Position numbers and translations under genes: made by a program. DNA of 64,000 bases from contig NZ_JAJJOE010000016.1 of assembly GCF_020907405.1 (NCBI RefSeq), positions 112,123 through 176,122 of the forward strand. The letters are read 5' to 3'. Below, in pieces: positions 36,074 to 43,988 of the stretch. This stretch comes from Arthrobacter sp. zg-Y769 (GTDB lineage: Bacteria > Actinomycetota > Actinomycetes > Actinomycetales > Micrococcaceae). Every line of letters starts with the position of its first letter. Within the stretch, counting starts at the first letter, position 1. The notes under the pieces were generated by a model. It was not told the DNA's origin, ran no database searches, and worked only from the letters and a program-made list of their open reading frames with translations.

Positions 36074-37050
36074 TACGGCAGCAACTCATCCAGCTTCGGC
36101 TCTTCGCTGATCAAACCGTCACTGAGCGAAAGCTCCGCGAGCGTTTCGACGCCGGCGCGGTTGATCTCCGTGGTGAAGCTGGGCAGGGTGAGTGCCTTCG
36201 CGGTCTCGGCGTCGATCTTGGTGTAGGTGAGCAGGACCTCGCGGACGGCGTCGGGGTTCTCCTGCGCATATTCCAAGGACTTGTTCATGGCCGCCGTGAA
36301 TTTCTCCACCGTTTCGGCATCCTGCCCGGCCTTCGCCGACGTCGTGAAGTAGGCGGCGACGGTCAGATCCTCCGCGGTATCCACGTAGTTGGAAGCAATC
36401 GCAGTGGACCCGGCGTTCTGCCCACCCGTCAGGAAGGGCTCCACCACCTGGATGGCGTCCACCTGGCCGCGTTCCAGGGCGGCCTGCATGTCGGGGAAGG
36501 CCAGCTCTACGAACTCGATGCCCGACGGGTCGCCGCCTGCCTTGCGCACGGAGGCCCGGACGGTGGTGTCGTTGATGTTGTTGAGCGTGTTTACGGCGAC
36601 TTTCTTGCCTGCGAGGTCCGCCGCCGACTCGATCCCGGAATCCGGGTTGACCAGGATGCCGCCGAAATCGGCGCCGTCCTCGCCTGTCGACGCGGCTCCG
36701 GCGGCAACCATCTGCACATCCAGGCCCTTGGAGTTGGCCAGCAGCATCGAGGAGATGTTGCTGAAGCCGAAGTCCATGCTGCCGCTCATGACGGCAGGAA
36801 CAATGGCCGCTCCGCCCTGGGCCGGCTGCAGTTCCAATTCCAGGCCTTCCTCTTCGAAGAAGCCCTCCTGGACGCCGAGGTAGATCGGTGCCACATCCAC
36901 GATGGGAATAACTCCGACGGTCACCTTGGTCAGCTCCCCGCCGCCGGCCTCGCCGGTGTCTTCGGTTTCCCCGCTGGGCGAACCCGAGCCGCAGGCGGCA
37001 AGAGCCAGGACCGCAGTGGAGGCGGCCAGCAGCCTAAGAATTGGCTTCAT
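36073..37050 (-). CDS. ABC transporter substrate-binding lipoprotein (NMT1/SsuA-like)
   Basis: 325 residues. Signal peptide with lipobox LAAC (Cys at ~20) after MKPILRLLAASTAVLALAAC, then a Ser/Glu/Gly linker. The mature domain begins KVTVGVIPIVDVAPIYLGVQ and continues GFFEEEGLELELQPAQGGAA, both typical of NMT1/SsuA proteins that bind nitrate, sulfonates, thiamine precursors or aromatic acids. ATG 37050 is used; an ATG two codons upstream is equally possible. First gene of the importer operon, with a GntR dyad 67 bp upstream. An aromatic acid ligand is inferred. Confidence 0.87.
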   Translation of the reverse strand: MKPILRLLAASTAVLALAACGSGSPSGETEDTGEAGGGELTKVTVGVIPIVDVAPIYLGVQEGFFEEEGLELELQPAQGGAAIVPAVMSGSMDFGFSNISSMLLANSKGLDVQMVAAGAASTGEDGADFGGILVNPDSGIESAADLAGKKVAVNTLNNINDTTVRASVRKAGGDPSGIEFVELAFPDMQAALERGQVDAIQVVEPFLTGGQNAGSTAIASNYVDTAEDLTVAAYFTTSAKAGQDAETVEKFTAAMNKSLEYAQENPDAVREVLLTYTKIDAETAKALTLPSFTTEINRAGVETLAELSLSDGLISEEPKLDELLP

Positions 37051-37116
37051 TGTCATTCCCCGGTTTCCGTGTAAAAAGTTAGCTAAGTCACACACACGGT
37101 ATTTTTGGTGAACACG

Positions 37117-37128
37117 ATTGTCAACAAT
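37117..37128. promoter_or_regulatory. GntR operator, ABC importer promoter
   Basis: ATTGTCAACAAT, the reverse complement of ATTGTTGACAAT, 67 bp upstream of the substrate-binding lipoprotein start. All 12 bases match the other three sites, tying uptake to the catabolic genes. Confidence 0.7.
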
Positions 37129-37194
37129 TTTGGGTAACGATCAATGGCCTCCTCATGACGACGGCGCGAGGACGCCTGGTGCCCGCAGGACTGA

Positions 37195-38277
37195 TCAGCC
37201 GGCGGGCCACCGCCCGGTCCTAAACAGTTCCTCCAGCACAGCCGTGGCCTGCGCGGGGTCCAGCCCGCGGGACTGCAGCCAGGCGTCGTCGCCGTAGGAC
37301 GCGGCATACCGGTCCCCCGAATCGCACACCAGCGAAACGATGCTTCCGGCACGGCCCTCGGCTTCCATGGCTGCGGCCAGTTGCCACACACCCCAGAGGT
37401 TGGTGCCGGTGGACGGTCCGGCGTGCAGCCCGGTCAGCCGGCGCAGGTGCCGCGAGGCGGCAACCGATGCAGCGTCGGGGACCTGGATCATGTGGTCGAT
37501 CACGGCTGGAACGAAGCTGGGTTCCGGCCGGGGCCGGCCGATGCCTTCGATCCGGGAGGGCCGTCCGGCGGCTGGCTCGCCCGGATTCTGCCAGGCGGGG
37601 AAGAACGCGGAGTTTTCCGGGTCCACCACCGCCAGCCGCGTGGGGTACCGGTGGTAGCGGATGTACCGGCCGATGGTGGCACTGGTGCCGCCGGTGCCCG
37701 CACCCACGACTATCCAGTCCGGCAGCGGATGGTCTTCCCGGGCCATCTGGGAAAAGATCGATTCGGCAATGTTGTTGTTGCCCCGCCAGTCCGTGGCGCG
37801 TTCGGCATACGTGAACTGGTCCATGTAGTGCCCGCCGGTGCTTGCCGCGACGGCCTCCGCGGCGGCGTAAACCTGGGAAGGCTCCTGGACGAAGTGGCAG
37901 CGCCCGCCGTAGTGCTCGATCAGCCGGATCTTCTCCGCACTGGTGGTCTCCGGCATCACGGCCACGAACGGCAGCCCCAGCAGCTGGGCGAAATAGGCCT
38001 CGGAGACAGCAGTGGACCCACTGGAAGCTTCCACAATGGTGGTGCCTTCAGTGATCCAGCCGTTCACCAGGCCGAAGAGGAACAGGGAGCGGGCGAGGCG
38101 GTGCTTGAGGCTGCCGGTGCGGTGGGTGGACTCGTCCTTCAGGTAAACCTGCACGGACCAGCCGGCGGGGACCGGAACCTGGAACAGGTGCGTATCGGCC
38201 GAGCGCGCCCCTTCGGCCTCAATGCGGCGGATGGCGGTCTCGGCCCAGCTGCGGTCCGGAAGCGTAAAAGTGTTCAC
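37195..38277 (-). CDS. PLP-dependent cysteine synthase-family enzyme, Cds1-like
   Basis: 360 residues, fold type II PLP enzyme. The cofactor lysine is Lys58 in [11 protein letters not shown]. The Ser/Thr-rich substrate loop is [17 protein letters not shown]. The glycine-rich phosphate loop is [15 protein letters not shown]. The protein resembles the mycobacterial L-cysteine desulfhydrase Cds1, which releases H2S, pyruvate and ammonia. A synthase reaction cannot be excluded. It lies upstream of the ABC importer on the same strand with a 144-bp gap containing the GntR site, so it is probably separate from the island. Confidence 0.82.
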   Translation of the reverse strand: MNTFTLPDRSWAETAIRRIEAEGARSADTHLFQVPVPAGWSVQVYLKDESTHRTGSLKHRLARSLFLFGLVNGWITEGTTIVEASSGSTAVSEAYFAQLLGLPFVAVMPETTSAEKIRLIEHYGGRCHFVQEPSQVYAAAEAVAASTGGHYMDQFTYAERATDWRGNNNIAESIFSQMAREDHPLPDWIVVGAGTGGTSATIGRYIRYHRYPTRLAVVDPENSAFFPAWQNPGEPAAGRPSRIEGIGRPRPEPSFVPAVIDHMIQVPDAASVAASRHLRRLTGLHAGPSTGTNLWGVWQLAAAMEAEGRAGSIVSLVCDSGDRYAASYGDDAWLQSRGLDPAQATAVLEELFRTGRWPAG

Positions 38278-38425
38278 GTTTCCAGCCTACGTTCGGTTGA
38301 GCACCGGCAGGATTGCCTGTCGAATCGCGCCAGGTACCCTTCAGGATTTTCATAAGCACCCTGATGATCGATATCGTCGACGTACTGGCCGTTGACCAGG
38401 TTTTACGGAATCAACAGGAGAACCA

Positions 38426-39589
38426 ATGGAAACCACCCCGGAAGCAGCCGCTGAATCACACGCCGGAGCCAATCCCCGGCCGGGCATCATTGAGCAGGAC
38501 CAGGCACGTACGGCAGCGCGGCCGCACGGGCAGGGTACCGGCGTGGTGCTGGTAGCCGGCGCCGGCGGAGTTATCGGCCGGCATGCCGCAGACGAGTACG
38601 CCCGCCGCGGCTGGAAAGTCCGCGGAGCCAGCCGCCGCCCGGTGCCCGGCGCGGGCTGGGAGCACCTCTCCGTGGACCTGCTGGACGCCGAAAAGGCCCG
38701 CGAAGGCCTGGCGCCGGCGTCGGACACCACGCATCTGGTCTTCGGCGCCTACATTGAGCGCCCGACGTCGGCGGAACTGTCCGAGGTCAACACCGCCCTG
38801 CTGCGGAACACCCTGGACGGCCTGCACGCCGCCGGAGCCCCGCTGCGCCACGTCACGCTCTACCAGGGCGGAAAAGCGTACGGCGCGCATCTGGGTTATT
38901 TCAACGCCCCGGCCAAGGAACGGGATCCGCGGCTGATCCAGCCCAACTTCTACTACGACCAGGAAGACCTGCTGCGCCAGGTGGCCGCCGAACGCGGTTT
39001 CACCCTGACCGTGCTGCGTCCCGAGGGCGTCATCGGGTATGCCACCGGCAACCCGATGAACCTGCTGATGGCCATCGCGGTCTATGCCAGCATCAGCAAG
39101 GAACTGGGCCAGCCGCTGCGCTTCCCCGGCACCGTGGCGGCATACGACGCCCTGTACCAGGTCACCGATGCCGAGCTGCTTGCCCGTGCAGCGGTCTGGG
39201 CCGGCTCGGAACCCTCCGCGGCAGGGGAAATCTACAACATCACCAACGGCGACCAGTTCCGCTGGCGGCAGCTGTGGCCGGCGTTCGCCAAGTACTTCGG
39301 CATGGAGTACGCGGAACCGCAGCCTGTGCCCCTGACGGACGCCATGCCGCAGTACCGCGACCTCTGGGCGCAGATGGCCGAACGGCACGGCCTGGAACGG
39401 ATTCCCTACGAGGACCTGGTCCGCTGGGAATTCGCCGATTTCATTTTCCGCTCGGAGTTCGACAACGTCTCCTCCACCATCAAGGCCCGCCAGGCCGGCT
39501 TTGCCGATTGCCTGGACTCGGAGGACCGGTTCCTGGAACTCTTTGGCCGCCTGGCCGAACAGCGCATCATTCCCGGCCCGGCCGCTTAA
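38426..39589 (+). CDS. PRISE-type SDR (progesterone 5-beta-reductase/iridoid-synthase-like)
   Basis: 387 residues, extended SDR. Cofactor loop VVLVAGAGGVIGRH (near 42-55) follows a ~40-residue polar leader. SRRP and LDLLD-type cofactor contacts follow. The PRISE active-site stretch is NFYYDQEDLLRQ with the tyrosine, and the long C-terminal half is typical (LRPEGVIGYA, YNITNGDQFRWRQLWPAFAKYFG). The family reduces activated C=C bonds with NADPH, e.g. enones. AGGAG supports ATG 38426. The downstream quinone oxidoreductase, 30 bp away, is likely cotranscribed; both are enone/quinone reductases. Confidence 0.83.
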   Translation: METTPEAAAESHAGANPRPGIIEQDQARTAARPHGQGTGVVLVAGAGGVIGRHAADEYARRGWKVRGASRRPVPGAGWEHLSVDLLDAEKAREGLAPASDTTHLVFGAYIERPTSAELSEVNTALLRNTLDGLHAAGAPLRHVTLYQGGKAYGAHLGYFNAPAKERDPRLIQPNFYYDQEDLLRQVAAERGFTLTVLRPEGVIGYATGNPMNLLMAIAVYASISKELGQPLRFPGTVAAYDALYQVTDAELLARAAVWAGSEPSAAGEIYNITNGDQFRWRQLWPAFAKYFGMEYAEPQPVPLTDAMPQYRDLWAQMAERHGLERIPYEDLVRWEFADFIFRSEFDNVSSTIKARQAGFADCLDSEDRFLELFGRLAEQRIIPGPAA

Positions 39590-39619
39590 CCGCACCTGCG
39601 CCGTAAGAGGAGTTTTCTG

Positions 39620-40549
39620 ATGAAGATTGTTGGTATCCGCGCCTTCGGCGGTCCCGAGGTCCTGGAGGTCCTCGAGGTACCCGAACCCCACGCCGGTCCC
39701 GGCGAGGTCCGCATCCGGGTACGGGCCGCAGCCGTCAGCCCCACGGACACCGTGCTGCGCTCCGGTGCCCAGGACATGGGCGGACAGGAACCTCCCTACA
39801 TTCCGGGCATGGACGCCGCGGGAGTGGTGGACGAGGTGGGCGACGGCGCGCACTGGCGGATCGGCGACGAAGTCATGGCCCTGGCCCTGCCCCGGGCCGC
39901 TCGGCGGGGTGCCTATACCGAGTATCTGGTGGCGCCGTCGGACTCCATCGCCCGCGTGCCCGCCGGGCTCGGGCTGGAGGCCGCCGCCACGCTGCCGATG
40001 AACGGCCTCACCGCTGTGCAGACACTGGAAAAGCTGGATCTTCCCGAAGGCTCGGTCCTGGCTATTACCGGTGCCGCCGGAACCCTGGGCAACTACCTGG
40101 TGCAGCTGGCCAAGGAAGCCGGGCTGACCGTCGTCGCGGACGCTTCCGAACAGGATGCGGACGTGGTGGCTGCCCTCGGCGCGGACCATGTGGTGGAACG
40201 CGGCGACGACGTCGCCGAGCGGATCCGGAAACTCTTCCCCGACGGCGTCGATGCCGTGGCGGACGCGGCCGTGATGAACGGGCTCGCAGCGGGTGCAGTG
40301 CGCGACGGCGGCGGGTTTGCCACCGTCCGTGGGTGGAACGGGGATCCCGGCCGCGGAATCACCGTGCATCAGATCCGCGTCAGCGAGGAGTACTCCTCCG
40401 GAGTGAAGCTGGACCGGCTGCGGGCACTGGCTGAAGCGGACCTGCTCAGCCTGCGGATCGCCGATGTCCTGCCCGCCGAACGCGCCGCCGAAGCACACCG
40501 CCGGCTCGAGGCCGGCGGGCTGCGCGGCCGGATAGTGCTGACGTTCTAG
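39620..40549 (+). CDS. NADP-dependent quinone oxidoreductase (zeta-crystallin-type MDR)
   Basis: 309 residues, zinc-free medium-chain reductase: opening MKIVGIRAFGGPEVLEVLEV, the GroES-like segment PYIPGMDAAGVVDEVG, and the nucleotide-binding ITGAAGTLGNYLVQLAKEAG. No structural-zinc cysteines are present. GAGGAG lies upstream of the ATG. Likely detoxifies quinones or enones by one- or two-electron reduction. Ends just before a strong terminator. Confidence 0.88.
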   Translation: MKIVGIRAFGGPEVLEVLEVPEPHAGPGEVRIRVRAAAVSPTDTVLRSGAQDMGGQEPPYIPGMDAAGVVDEVGDGAHWRIGDEVMALALPRAARRGAYTEYLVAPSDSIARVPAGLGLEAAATLPMNGLTAVQTLEKLDLPEGSVLAITGAAGTLGNYLVQLAKEAGLTVVADASEQDADVVAALGADHVVERGDDVAERIRKLFPDGVDAVADAAVMNGLAAGAVRDGGGFATVRGWNGDPGRGITVHQIRVSEEYSSGVKLDRLRALAEADLLSLRIADVLPAERAAEAHRRLEAGGLRGRIVLTF

Positions 40550-40572
40550 CCGGTATCGCCTTGACCACCCCG

Positions 40573-40611
40573 CGACGACGGCGGCACCAACCCGAGGTGC
40601 CGCCGTCGTCG
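40573..40611 (+). terminator. strong hairpin terminator
   Basis: Stem CGACGACGGCGGCACC (40573-40588) with GGTGCCGCCGTCGTCG (40596-40611), 16 bp perfect, 7-nt loop. No long T-tract. Ends the PRISE/quinone reductase operon. In the 375-bp gap 40550-40924 I see no coding signal beyond this. Confidence 0.7.
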
Positions 40612-40924
40612 TCGTCGGAGCGGCAGATCGTCGGTGCGGCAGATTGCCGGATGGGGCTATCCGGCGGGCCGGCGCGCTGTTATGGTCTCGGCATGGGACT
40701 CCTAATATTCGAGTAGTGCTGGATTTCAGTCACGCTGCTGCCGAGCATTACGGCAGCACATCGAACCACCGCAGACACCACCCAGTTCAGAGCTTGTTGA
40801 GGCCCTGCCTCCGAGCCCGCCCGTCTTCCCGCGGATCCTAGCCGGTTGAGCCTGCACGCCGTCGGCGTGCCCGGGACGGTGCCCGAATCTTCCGCCTCAG
40901 CGGCCGTTAGCCATTGGAGACGCC

Positions 40925-41152
40925 ATGCGTGCACCTAAGAAGAAAAAGCCCGAATCCGTGCAACCTGTACTTCCGCCGGTAGAAATCCATCTCGCTCCGG
41001 CTGCCCAGGCACGGCTTAGCGAGGCGGGCGCCCAGCTGCTCGGGTCCGTTCCCGAGACCGCCCTGCCCGGCTGGCAAAGCCTGGGAAAGGACCATAAGCC
41101 CACGCACCCGAATACGAAGCAGGGTCCGCGGGAGCGAAAGGTCCGCTGGTAA
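40925..41152 (+). CDS. small basic hypothetical protein
   Basis: 75 residues, Lys/Arg/Pro-rich at both ends (MRAPKKKKPESV start, PRERKVRW end), with an amphipathic middle (HLAPAAQARLSEAGAQLLG). A GGAG sits eight bases upstream and a hairpin follows 17 bp after the stop, both supporting expression. No known family recognised. Could be a ribosome- or nucleic-acid-associated small protein by charge alone. Confidence 0.5.
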   Translation: MRAPKKKKPESVQPVLPPVEIHLAPAAQARLSEAGAQLLGSVPETALPGWQSLGKDHKPTHPNTKQGPRERKVRW

Positions 41153-41168
41153 CGAAAAAGGCATCTGT

Positions 41169-41201
41169 GGCCGTCCCGCCCCTCCGTGGAGCGGGGCGGC
41201 C
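41169..41201 (+). terminator. hairpin after small basic protein
   Basis: GGCCGTCCCGC (41169-41179) pairs with GCGGGGCGGCC (41191-41201) over 11 bp including one G-U. GC-rich, no T-tract. Confidence 0.5.
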
Positions 41202-41580
41202 GCTCTCCGTCGGGAGCCGAAGGAAGCTTCATCGAATAACCCCCGGGCAACCCCAATCGTGTTGCCTGTCTGGTGGGAGCCCGGCACTCGGAGCATGCTG
41301 GAGGGGAGGCAGCGGCCCGGATCCGCGCCCGCCCGCGAATGAGCGGCAGACAGCATAATTTCCGGGCGGGCAGATGGCAAATCGGGGCGGAGTCCCGGCC
41401 GGTGCGCGGCAGGAGCCCCGGCGGAGTGGTCCGCAATACGTCTATATCGTTAATTCTGGTGCCAGGCAGGCACTCCCCCATGTCCGCACCGCTGCGGACC
41501 GCTGCAGGAGTACCGGAGCCGGACGCCGCAATGCCGGAACTGCGGTCCCGGAGCTAGAACCTCAACGAAGCGGAGACGTA
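41202..41580. other. long leader upstream of the nucleoside operon
   Basis: About 380 bp with no convincing gene. It contains a small inverted repeat GGCAAC-N9-GTTGCC (41246-41266), a possible regulator site, and an AT-richer stretch around 41440-41460 (CTATATCGTTAATTC) that may hold a promoter for the nucleoside hydrolase operon. Neither is certain. Confidence 0.35.
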
Positions 41581-42528
41581 ATGCCCCACAAAATCATCCT
41601 GGATTGCGATCCCGGGCATGATGATGCGGTCGCCCTGCTGCTGGCACACGGCAGCCCGGAGATCGACCTCCTGGCGGTGACAACCGTCGTCGGAAACCAG
41701 ACCCTGGAGAAGGTGACACGTAACGCACTGGCAATTGCCCGTGTTGCAAATATCACAGGCATTCCCTTCGCCGCCGGCTGTGACCGGCCTCTGGTCCGCA
41801 CCATCGAGAACGCCCCGGACATCCACGGCGACTCCGGCATGGACGGCCCCGAACTGCCCGAGCCCACCCTTGAACTGGACTCCCGCCACGCGGTGGACCT
41901 CATTATCGACACGGTTATGGGACACGAGCCGAACACCGTCACCCTCGTCCCCACCGCAGGCCTGACCAACATCGCCATGGCCGTGCGCAAGGAACCGCGC
42001 ATCGCCGAACGGGTCAAGGAAGTTGTCCTCATGGGCGGCGGCTACCACGTGGGCAACTGGTCCGCGGTGGCCGAGTTCAACATCAAGATCGATCCCGAAG
42101 CAGCACACATCGTGTTCAACGAGAAGTGGCCGCTGACCATGGTCGGCCTGGACCTCACGCACCAGGCCCTGGCCACGGACGAAGTCGCGGCGCGCATCAC
42201 CGCCGTCGGCACCCGGCCCGCGAAATTCGTCGGCGAACTGCTGGAGTTCTTCGGCGAGGCGTATAAAGACGCCCAGGGCTTCGACTTCCCGCCCGTGCAT
42301 GACCCGTGCGCCGTCGCCTACGTCATCGACCGCTCGGTCATGACCACGCAGCGCGTCCCGTTGGACGTGGAACTGACCGGCACCCTGACCCTTGGCATGA
42401 CGGTGGCGGACTTCCGCGCACCGGCCCCCGCGGACTGCAACACTTCCGTGGCCGTGGACCTGGATCACCAGAAGTTCTGGGACCTGGTTGTGGACGCCCT
42501 CCAGCGCATTGGCGAGGTTGAACTGTGA
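41581..42528 (+). CDS. nucleoside hydrolase (IunH-like)
   Basis: 315 residues. The N-terminal Asp cluster ILDCDPGHDDAVALLLAH (about 6-23) is the calcium/ribose site of the inosine-uridine hydrolase family; VLMGGGYHVGNWSAVAEFNIKIDPEAAH and VHDPCAVAYV complete the active site. It hydrolyses purine/pyrimidine ribonucleosides to base plus ribose. ATG 41581 starts directly into the motif with GCGGAG upstream; the frame is open to 41374. The operon continues with two MFS transporters and a ribokinase, giving salvage of the released ribose. Confidence 0.92.
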   Translation: MPHKIILDCDPGHDDAVALLLAHGSPEIDLLAVTTVVGNQTLEKVTRNALAIARVANITGIPFAAGCDRPLVRTIENAPDIHGDSGMDGPELPEPTLELDSRHAVDLIIDTVMGHEPNTVTLVPTAGLTNIAMAVRKEPRIAERVKEVVLMGGGYHVGNWSAVAEFNIKIDPEAAHIVFNEKWPLTMVGLDLTHQALATDEVAARITAVGTRPAKFVGELLEFFGEAYKDAQGFDFPPVHDPCAVAYVIDRSVMTTQRVPLDVELTGTLTLGMTVADFRAPAPADCNTSVAVDLDHQKFWDLVVDALQRIGEVEL

Positions 42529-43988
42529 GTGAAACGACCCGCCGCCGGGTAAGCGTCGGCGCCCTGATGTCCGCGCTGCTGGCCGCCTGCGTGGCGTTCC
42601 AGCTCAACGCCTCCATGCTCTCCCCCGCCCTGTTCACCATCGAACAGGAACTTAACACCACCTCCGCTGCCGTCGCCCTGACGCAGACGGCGTTCTTCAC
42701 CGCTGCTGCACTGTTCTCCCTGTTCCTGCCGCGGCTCGGCGACATCATCGGCCGCAAGAAGGTCCTCGGCGGCATGCTGGTGGTCCTGACCATCGGTTCA
42801 GTGATCGCTGCCCTGGCCCCCAGCATCGAGGTATTGTTCCTTGCCCGCCTGATCCAGGGTGTTTCCGGCCCCACGGTGGCGCTCTCGATGATCATGCTGC
42901 GGGTGGAAATCCGTGACCCCAAGCTGTACGGCACCCTGATGGGTGTTATTGCCGCAGTCAACGGCGGCATCGCCGGCGTCGACGCGATTGCCGGCGGCTA
43001 TCTGGCCCAGAACCACGGCTTCGCGTCGATCTTCTGGTCGATGGCCGTCGTCGGCGTGCTGGCTGCCGCCCTCGTCATCGCCGTCGTACCGGAGTCCCGG
43101 GCGGAGAAGAAGGAAAAGATGGACTGGGTGGGCGTCGTTCCCCTGGTCATCTCGGTCGGCACCCTGCTGACCGCCTTCAACGAGGCCGGCAAGCTGGGGG
43201 ATGCCAACTGGCCGCTGGTCATTGGCCTGATCGTCATCGCCGTCATCGCGTTCACGGTGTTCTGGAAGGTTGAGAACCGGACCGAGCAGCCGCTGATCGC
43301 CACCTATCTGCTGAAGCAGCGCTCCACCTGGGCCCTGCTGCTGACCACCGTGCTGACCATGACCGGCGTTTTCGCCGTTATGAACGGCATCATCCCCGCC
43401 CTGGCACAGGACGGCGCCGTGGGCTTCGGCATGGGTGCCGAAGAGTCGGCTTGGTGGACCATTACCCCCTACGCCCTCGCCGGCCTCATCGTGGGTCCGT
43501 TCGCCGGCCGGCTGGCCGGCAGCTGGGGCTACGCCAAGGTGCTGCGGATCGGCACCATCGGCTCCGTCATTGCGCTGATGCTGATGCTTCCCGTGGTCGG
43601 CAACGATTCGCGGATGGGCCTGCTGGCGATCTCCATCCTGGTCGGCATCACCTACGCCGGCATCGGCAACGTGATGCTCAGCGGGCTGGGTGTCATGCTT
43701 TCCCCGAAGGAGAACCCCGGCTTCCTGCCCGGCCTCAACGCCGGTGCATTCAACCTGGGCGCCGGCCTGAGCTTCGCCGTGATCTACGCGGCCAAGACCG
43801 CCACCACCGTTACCGGCGGCTCCGGAACCGAAGGCTATTACGGCGGCGTCATTGCCGGCGTCATCATTCTGGGCCTGGCCCTGGCCACGTCCTTCCTCAT
43901 CCCCAAGCCTGCCGAACTCAACAGCCAGGCAGCTGCTGACCAGGCTCCCCCGGCCGGCGCCAAAGCCAAAGTCGAGGTAAACCGGTGA
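42525..43988 (+). CDS. MFS transporter, nucleoside operon (copy A)
   Basis: 487 residues, about 14 hydrophobic segments, opening VGALMSALLAACVAFQLNASMLSPA. The MFS loop RLGDIIGRKKVL (after helix 2) is present. The GTG at 42525 overlaps the hydrolase stop by 4 bp. It is about 80% identical by eye to the next gene along most of its length (e.g. PALAQDG, MGAEESAWWT, GLNAGAFNLGAGLSFAVIY in both). Probable nucleoside, nucleobase or ribose importer. Which one each copy carries is unknown. Confidence 0.87.
   Translation: MSETTRRRVSVGALMSALLAACVAFQLNASMLSPALFTIEQELNTTSAAVALTQTAFFTAAALFSLFLPRLGDIIGRKKVLGGMLVVLTIGSVIAALAPSIEVLFLARLIQGVSGPTVALSMIMLRVEIRDPKLYGTLMGVIAAVNGGIAGVDAIAGGYLAQNHGFASIFWSMAVVGVLAAALVIAVVPESRAEKKEKMDWVGVVPLVISVGTLLTAFNEAGKLGDANWPLVIGLIVIAVIAFTVFWKVENRTEQPLIATYLLKQRSTWALLLTTVLTMTGVFAVMNGIIPALAQDGAVGFGMGAEESAWWTITPYALAGLIVGPFAGRLAGSWGYAKVLRIGTIGSVIALMLMLPVVGNDSRMGLLAISILVGITYAGIGNVMLSGLGVMLSPKENPGFLPGLNAGAFNLGAGLSFAVIYAAKTATTVTGGSGTEGYYGGVIAGVIILGLALATSFLIPKPAELNSQAAADQAPPAGAKAKVEVNR

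Noticed and set aside
38456..40498. 680-residue open frame on the minus strand
   Set aside because: Runs antisense through two well-supported oxidoreductase genes; low-complexity Gly/His/Gln composition and no start signal.
40644..40841. 65-residue frame in the gap after the quinone oxidoreductase
   Set aside because: No ribosome-binding site, Arg/His/Ser-rich, and starts inside the region following the terminator.
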